From contig CAZVAR010000135.1 of NCBI GenBank assembly GCA_964625225.1, forward strand, positions 1-10,005: DNA of 10,005 nt, given 5' to 3'. The notes under the pieces are model-generated. The model saw only the letters and a program-made list of their open reading frames with translations, did not search any database and was not told the DNA's origin. The first letter of the stretch is position 1. The number at the start of each line of letters is the position of its first letter. Positions 6,376-10,005 of this stretch are shown one piece after another. This DNA comes from CAZVAR01 sp964625225 (GTDB lineage Bacteria > Pseudomonadota > Alphaproteobacteria > JAJUGE01). The translations under genes and the position numbers were made by a program.

Positions 6376-7944
6376 TTAGCCCCGGTTGAGCGGCACGGCC
6401 ACGAAGCGCTCCTGGCCATCGCGGTTGACCAGCAGCAGGATTGCCCGGCGCTTCTCCTTCTGTGCACGCTCGATCCGCGAGACCACGTCCTCGGGGCCGG
6501 AGGCCGGCTCGTTCTCGATCGAGACGATCACGTCCCCTGGCCGTATGCCCTTCTCGGCCGCCGGGCTATCGTTCTCGACCTCGGTGACCACGACACCGTT
6601 CTCCACCTCGTCCGGAATGCCGAAGGTCCGCCGCGTTTCCGATCCGAGCGGTGCGATGCTGAGGCCGAGCGCCTTCTGAGCGCTGGTGCGCTCAGGCGCG
6701 GCGCCCCGATCGCGGCGTGCGGCCTGCTGCTGCTCCGGATATTCACCGATCTTGGCCCGAACCGTCTGCTTGCGGCCCTGCCGCCAGATGGTCAGCTCCG
6801 CAGTGGAGCCCGGCCGGATTTCCGCGATGACCCGCGGGAGCTGGCGCATCTCATCGATCGCCTGCCCGTTGACCTCGAGGATGACGTCGCCCTGCCTCAG
6901 TCCTGCCTTGGCTGCCGGCCCGTCCGGCGTCACCTGGGCGATGATGGCGCCCTGCTCGCGCGGCAGATTGAGGCTCGCGGCCATGTCCTCATTGACGTCC
7001 TGGATCATCACGCCGAGCCAGCCACGCTCTACTCTGCCATGCTCCTTGAGCTGACCGATGACGTACTGCGCCATGTCCGAGGGAATGGCGAAGCCGATGC
7101 CGATGCTGCCGCCGGAAGGCGAGAAGATGGCCGTGTTGACGCCGATTACCTCGCCCTTGATGTTGAAGGTCGGGCCACCCGAATTACCGCGGTTGATCGG
7201 CGCGCTGATCTGCAGGAAATCGTCGTAGGGACCGGCGCCGATGGTGCGGCCGCGGGCCGAGATGATGCCGGTCGTCACCGAGTGACCCAGTCCGAACGGG
7301 TTGCCGACTGCGATCACCCAGTCACCGACGCGGGCCTCATTCGAATCGCCCCAGGTGACATAGGGAAACTTGTCCCTGGAGTCGATCTTGAGGAGGGCGA
7401 GATCGGTCTTGGGGTCGGTGCCGACCACCTTCGCCTCGTACTCCTTACGGTCCAGCATGCTGACGGTCACCTGGTCGGCACCCTCGACGACATGGTTGTT
7501 GGTGACCACGTAGCCGTCCGGCGAAATGATGAAGCCCGAGCCGACGCCGACCATCTCGCGCTGGCGCTGCGGAACACGCGGCTCGCCGCGCTGATCGGGC
7601 GGGCCGAAGCGGCGCAGCATGTCTTCGCCGAAGAAGCGCTCGAAGAACTCGCGCATGCCCTCGGGAAGCTGATCGGGCATCAGGCCGTTCGGCATGCCCG
7701 ACGCCACCTTCTTCGACACCTGGACGTTGACGACCGCCGGACCGACACGTTCGACCACGTCGGCGAAGCTCGTCGGCAGGCCGCCGTCGGGCACGGCGAT
7801 CGAAGGCGGGTTCACGGCCGTCTGGGCCTGCAGCCCGTCGGGGGCGACCAGGGCCGCCGCACCGCCGCCGATCACGAGCGCCGCGACCGCCGCCGTCAGG
7901 GCGCTGGCCCGACGCTCGCGGGCGGGGCTTGGAATGTTGGACAT
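6376..7944 (-). CDS. degP: Do/HtrA-family periplasmic serine protease DegP
   Basis: A periplasmic ATP-independent protease/chaperone that degrades misfolded envelope proteins. The 522-residue product has a signal peptide (basic SPARERRAS, hydrophobic ALTAAVAALVIGGGAAAL, likely cleavage after LQA near residue 40). The trypsin-like domain holds the complete triad: His151 in VVTNNHVVEGA, Asp181 in DPKTDLALLKID, Ser255 in NRGNSGGP. A polar insertion at about 82-130, including FFERFFGEDMLRRFG, corresponds to the regulatory LA loop. Two PDZ domains follow: PDZ1 near 308-395 (RGWLGVMIQDV, AGLRQGDVILEVNG) and PDZ2 near 425-515 (GLSIAPLG, KGIRPGDVIVSIEN). The ATG at 7942-7944 is preceded by GGAGG, which decides it over the longer frame starting at 7989. 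It is the first gene of the probable degP, regulator, kinase and YkvA operon. DegQ or another Do paralogue cannot be excluded by name. Confidence 0.95.
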   Translation of the reverse strand: MSNIPSPARERRASALTAAVAALVIGGGAAALVAPDGLQAQTAVNPPSIAVPDGGLPTSFADVVERVGPAVVNVQVSKKVASGMPNGLMPDQLPEGMREFFERFFGEDMLRRFGPPDQRGEPRVPQRQREMVGVGSGFIISPDGYVVTNNHVVEGADQVTVSMLDRKEYEAKVVGTDPKTDLALLKIDSRDKFPYVTWGDSNEARVGDWVIAVGNPFGLGHSVTTGIISARGRTIGAGPYDDFLQISAPINRGNSGGPTFNIKGEVIGVNTAIFSPSGGSIGIGFAIPSDMAQYVIGQLKEHGRVERGWLGVMIQDVNEDMAASLNLPREQGAIIAQVTPDGPAAKAGLRQGDVILEVNGQAIDEMRQLPRVIAEIRPGSTAELTIWRQGRKQTVRAKIGEYPEQQQAARRDRGAAPERTSAQKALGLSIAPLGSETRRTFGIPDEVENGVVVTEVENDSPAAEKGIRPGDVIVSIENEPASGPEDVVSRIERAQKEKRRAILLLVNRDGQERFVAVPLNRG

Positions 7945-7968
7945 GCTCGTCTGCCTCCGTGTTCCTGT

Positions 7969-7996
7969 CTCGGGCGGCCGCCCGGGCAAACCCGAG
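7969..7996. repeat. Palindromic structure in the degP leader
   Basis: CTCGGG (7969-7974) and CCCGAG (7991-7996) form an inverted repeat, and the 14-bp CGGGCGGCCGCCCG (7971-7984) inside it is a perfect palindrome. It lies 24 to 52 bases upstream of the degP start, just outside the GGAGG site, so it could be a 5' leader hairpin or an operator. Confidence 0.4.
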
Positions 7997-8047
7997 CGAT
8001 CTCTCGAACAGTTAAGCTAGGGATGCCACCCTTACAGGGCCATGGCT

Positions 8048-8073
8048 GGGGCCTTAAATCTTCGTAAGGTCCC
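8048..8073. repeat. Dyad in the degP upstream region
   Basis: GGGGCCTTA at 8048-8056 faces TAAGGTCCC at 8065-8073 across the 8-base AATCTTCG; eight of nine positions pair exactly and one is G opposite T. It is about 105-130 bases upstream of the degP ATG, a typical place for an operator or a promoter-proximal element. It could equally end the transcript of the upstream lipoprotein gene, although no T tract follows. I find no convincing -35/-10 pair for degP nearby. Confidence 0.4.
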
Positions 8074-8089
8074 CGGGTTCCCCGGCCCT

Positions 8090-8102
8090 GCCGCCTTGCG
8101 GC
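8090..8102 (-). terminator. Small hairpin between lipoprotein gene and degP
   Basis: GCCGC-CTT-GCGGC is a perfect 5-bp inverted repeat about 75 bases past the lipoprotein stop. It has a short loop and stable stem but no T run. Weak candidate. Confidence 0.2.
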
Positions 8103-8150
8103 TTGGCGCATCGACAGATCGGAAGGCAAGCGGCGATGCGACGGCGCGCG

Positions 8151-8173
8151 GCCGGGTCGCGGCCGCGCCCGGC
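8151..8173 (-). terminator. GC-rich hairpin directly after the lipoprotein stop
   Basis: GCCGGG (8151-8156) and CCCGGC (8168-8173) are exact reverse complements, with the further self-complementary CGCGGCCGCG between them. It starts one base beyond the lipoprotein stop codon. The stem is terminator-like, but no T run follows on the minus strand, so it may act as a 3' stabiliser rather than an intrinsic terminator. Confidence 0.33.
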
Positions 8174-8174
8174 A

Positions 8175-8681
8175 TTACTCGGTTTGGCCGACGCAGGTGC
8201 CTCTGGGGCCGACCGTGAGCGGCGCCGGGCAGCGCCGCGACGACGCGCCGGGCTGTTCGTATCGGGAGCCGCGCCCGCGCCAGTCACCGCGGTCGCGGTC
8301 GCGCTCGAGGCGCTCGCGAATCCGCTCGCGGATTTCCCGGTCGCGGTTCCGATCGCGATCCCGCTCCCAGCGTTCGCGACGATCCTCGGCCCATTTCTGG
8401 CGCCGCTGAGCGTCGCGCTCGCTCGTCCCGTAGCGGCGCTGCAGCTGCCGGCACTCGCCCGGGCTGGTCCAGGCATCCTCGCCGGGCAGTCGGCAGAGCA
8501 CCTGTCCCGACCGATAGGCATGGGAGCCGTCGTAGGCCGGTAGGGCGTAGCCGTAGCTGGGGTAGCCGTAGCTGGGATAGGAGTAGCCGCCGTAACCGTA
8601 ACCGTAGCCGGAATCGTCGGTCACACAACCTGCCAGGGTCAGCAGCGCCGCGGCAGCGAGCAGATGACGGACCTTGAACAT
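8175..8681 (-). CDS. Lipoprotein with Tyr/Gly repeats and a charged Arg/Asp/Glu helix
   Basis: This 168-residue protein starts with a clear lipoprotein signal: MFKVRHLLAAAALLTLAGC, lipobox LAGC, Cys19. The mature part is modular. Residues 24-51 are Tyr/Gly/Ser/Pro-rich with PSYGY repeated. A segment with Cys63 and Cys77 follows (QVLCRLPGEDAW, SPGEC). Residues 87-137 are almost wholly Arg, Asp and Glu (ERWERDRDRNRDREIRERIR), likely a long charged helix. The C-terminal tail has Cys151 and Cys163 (RRCPAPLTVGPRGTC). Four cysteines in the mature part could form two disulphides in the periplasm. I recognise no named family and assign no function; an envelope-anchored role is inferred from the signal. 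Low-complexity sequence makes homology searches unreliable. The ATG at 8679-8681 matches the signal peptide; its ribosome binding site is weak (GAGGG, distant). It lies between prfC and degP on the same strand. Confidence 0.82.
   Translation of the reverse strand: MFKVRHLLAAAALLTLAGCVTDDSGYGYGYGGYSYPSYGYPSYGYALPAYDGSHAYRSGQVLCRLPGEDAWTSPGECRQLQRRYGTSERDAQRRQKWAEDRRERWERDRDRNRDREIRERIRERLERDRDRGDWRGRGSRYEQPGASSRRCPAPLTVGPRGTCVGQTE
8547..8576 (+). repeat. Exact tandem 15-bp duplication inside the lipoprotein gene
   Basis: GTAGCCGTAGCTGGG occurs twice back to back at 8547-8561 and 8562-8576, giving the protein repeat PSYGYPSYGY on the minus strand. Shorter CGTAAC/CGTAGC units follow to about 8610. 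Being in units of whole codons, copy number can change without breaking the frame. Confidence 0.75.
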
Positions 8682-8728
8682 GGACGTCGTGCACCCTCGT
8701 GGCGGGGAGATCCCTACGACCGCCCCTT

Positions 8729-8745
8729 GGACCTGAGAATGGTCC
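8729..8745. repeat. Inverted repeat upstream of the lipoprotein gene
   Basis: GGACC (8729-8733) and GGTCC (8741-8745) are exact reverse complements with a 7-base spacer, about 50 bases upstream of the lipoprotein ATG. Placement suits an operator, but arms of 5 bp are common by chance in GC-rich DNA. Confidence 0.25.
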
Positions 8746-8791
8746 GGTCTTCCGAATCTGCGACCCTTAACCTGTACGTAGCGTGAACGCC

Positions 8792-8809
8792 GCGGCGACG
8801 CGGCGCCGC
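8792..8809 (-). terminator. Hairpin just after the prfC stop
   Basis: GCGGCG (8792-8797) and CGCCGC (8804-8809) are exact reverse complements with a 6-base loop, beginning 2 bases past the prfC stop on the minus strand. It is terminator-like in position and GC content, but the sequence that follows is not T-rich. Confidence 0.3.
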
Positions 8810-8811
8810 TG

Positions 8812-10005
<1,194 letters not shown>

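Noticed and set aside
5533..8067. 844-codon plus-strand frame spanning the regulator and degP region
   Set aside because: It is antisense to degP, the response regulator and part of the kinase, all of which have complete catalytic motifs. Its Asp/His/Arg-rich product is the usual shadow of high-GC coding DNA.
8260..8420. Repetitive plus-strand CGCGGTCGCGGT-type sequence that looks like a DNA repeat array
   Set aside because: It is explained by Arg/Asp/Glu codon runs of the lipoprotein on the minus strand; there are no regular spacers as in a CRISPR array.

Overview
The window is GC-rich throughout and its proteins look alphaproteobacterial, probably from the Rhodospirillales or a nearby order. 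That placement rests on protein style and base composition; no rRNA or other marker gene is present. Coding density is high and the longest stretch without a gene is about 230 bases. I see no insertion sequence, phage gene, CRISPR array, tRNA or rRNA, so this reads as ordinary chromosomal core sequence with a few accessory touches.

Left part (1-1466, minus strand): a two-gene unit of a small OB-fold DUF35 protein followed by a thiolase-superfamily protein of the SCP2-thiolase/lipid-transfer type, whose C-terminus lies outside the window. Such pairs act together on acyl-CoA substrates. The zinc ribbon of the DUF35 partner has lost most of its cysteines. A 55-residue predicted lipoprotein (1643-1810, plus strand) follows and converges on pdxH.

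Middle part (1828-3806): pdxH (minus strand, PLP synthesis/salvage) is divergent from cbpA-cbpM (plus strand), a DnaJ-type co-chaperone and its small MerR-like modulator.

Right-centre (3818-7944, minus strand): a likely operon of degP (periplasmic Do/HtrA protease), an OmpR-family response regulator, a membrane histidine kinase that overlaps the regulator gene, and a small YkvA/DUF1232 membrane protein. This is a plausible envelope-stress module: a signal across the inner membrane, a transcription factor, and the periplasmic quality-control protease as probable target. The degP-regulator gap and the degP leader contain strong inverted repeats.

Right end (8175-10005, minus strand): a 168-residue lipoprotein with Tyr/Gly-rich repeats and a very charged Arg/Asp/Glu helix, then the C-terminal three quarters of peptide chain release factor 3 (prfC), which runs off the window.

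Most genes are familiar. The points most worth a second look are the four-gene degP module with its dyads, the repeat-built lipoprotein beside it, the tiny lipoprotein near 1.7 kb, and the degenerate zinc ribbon of the DUF35 protein.
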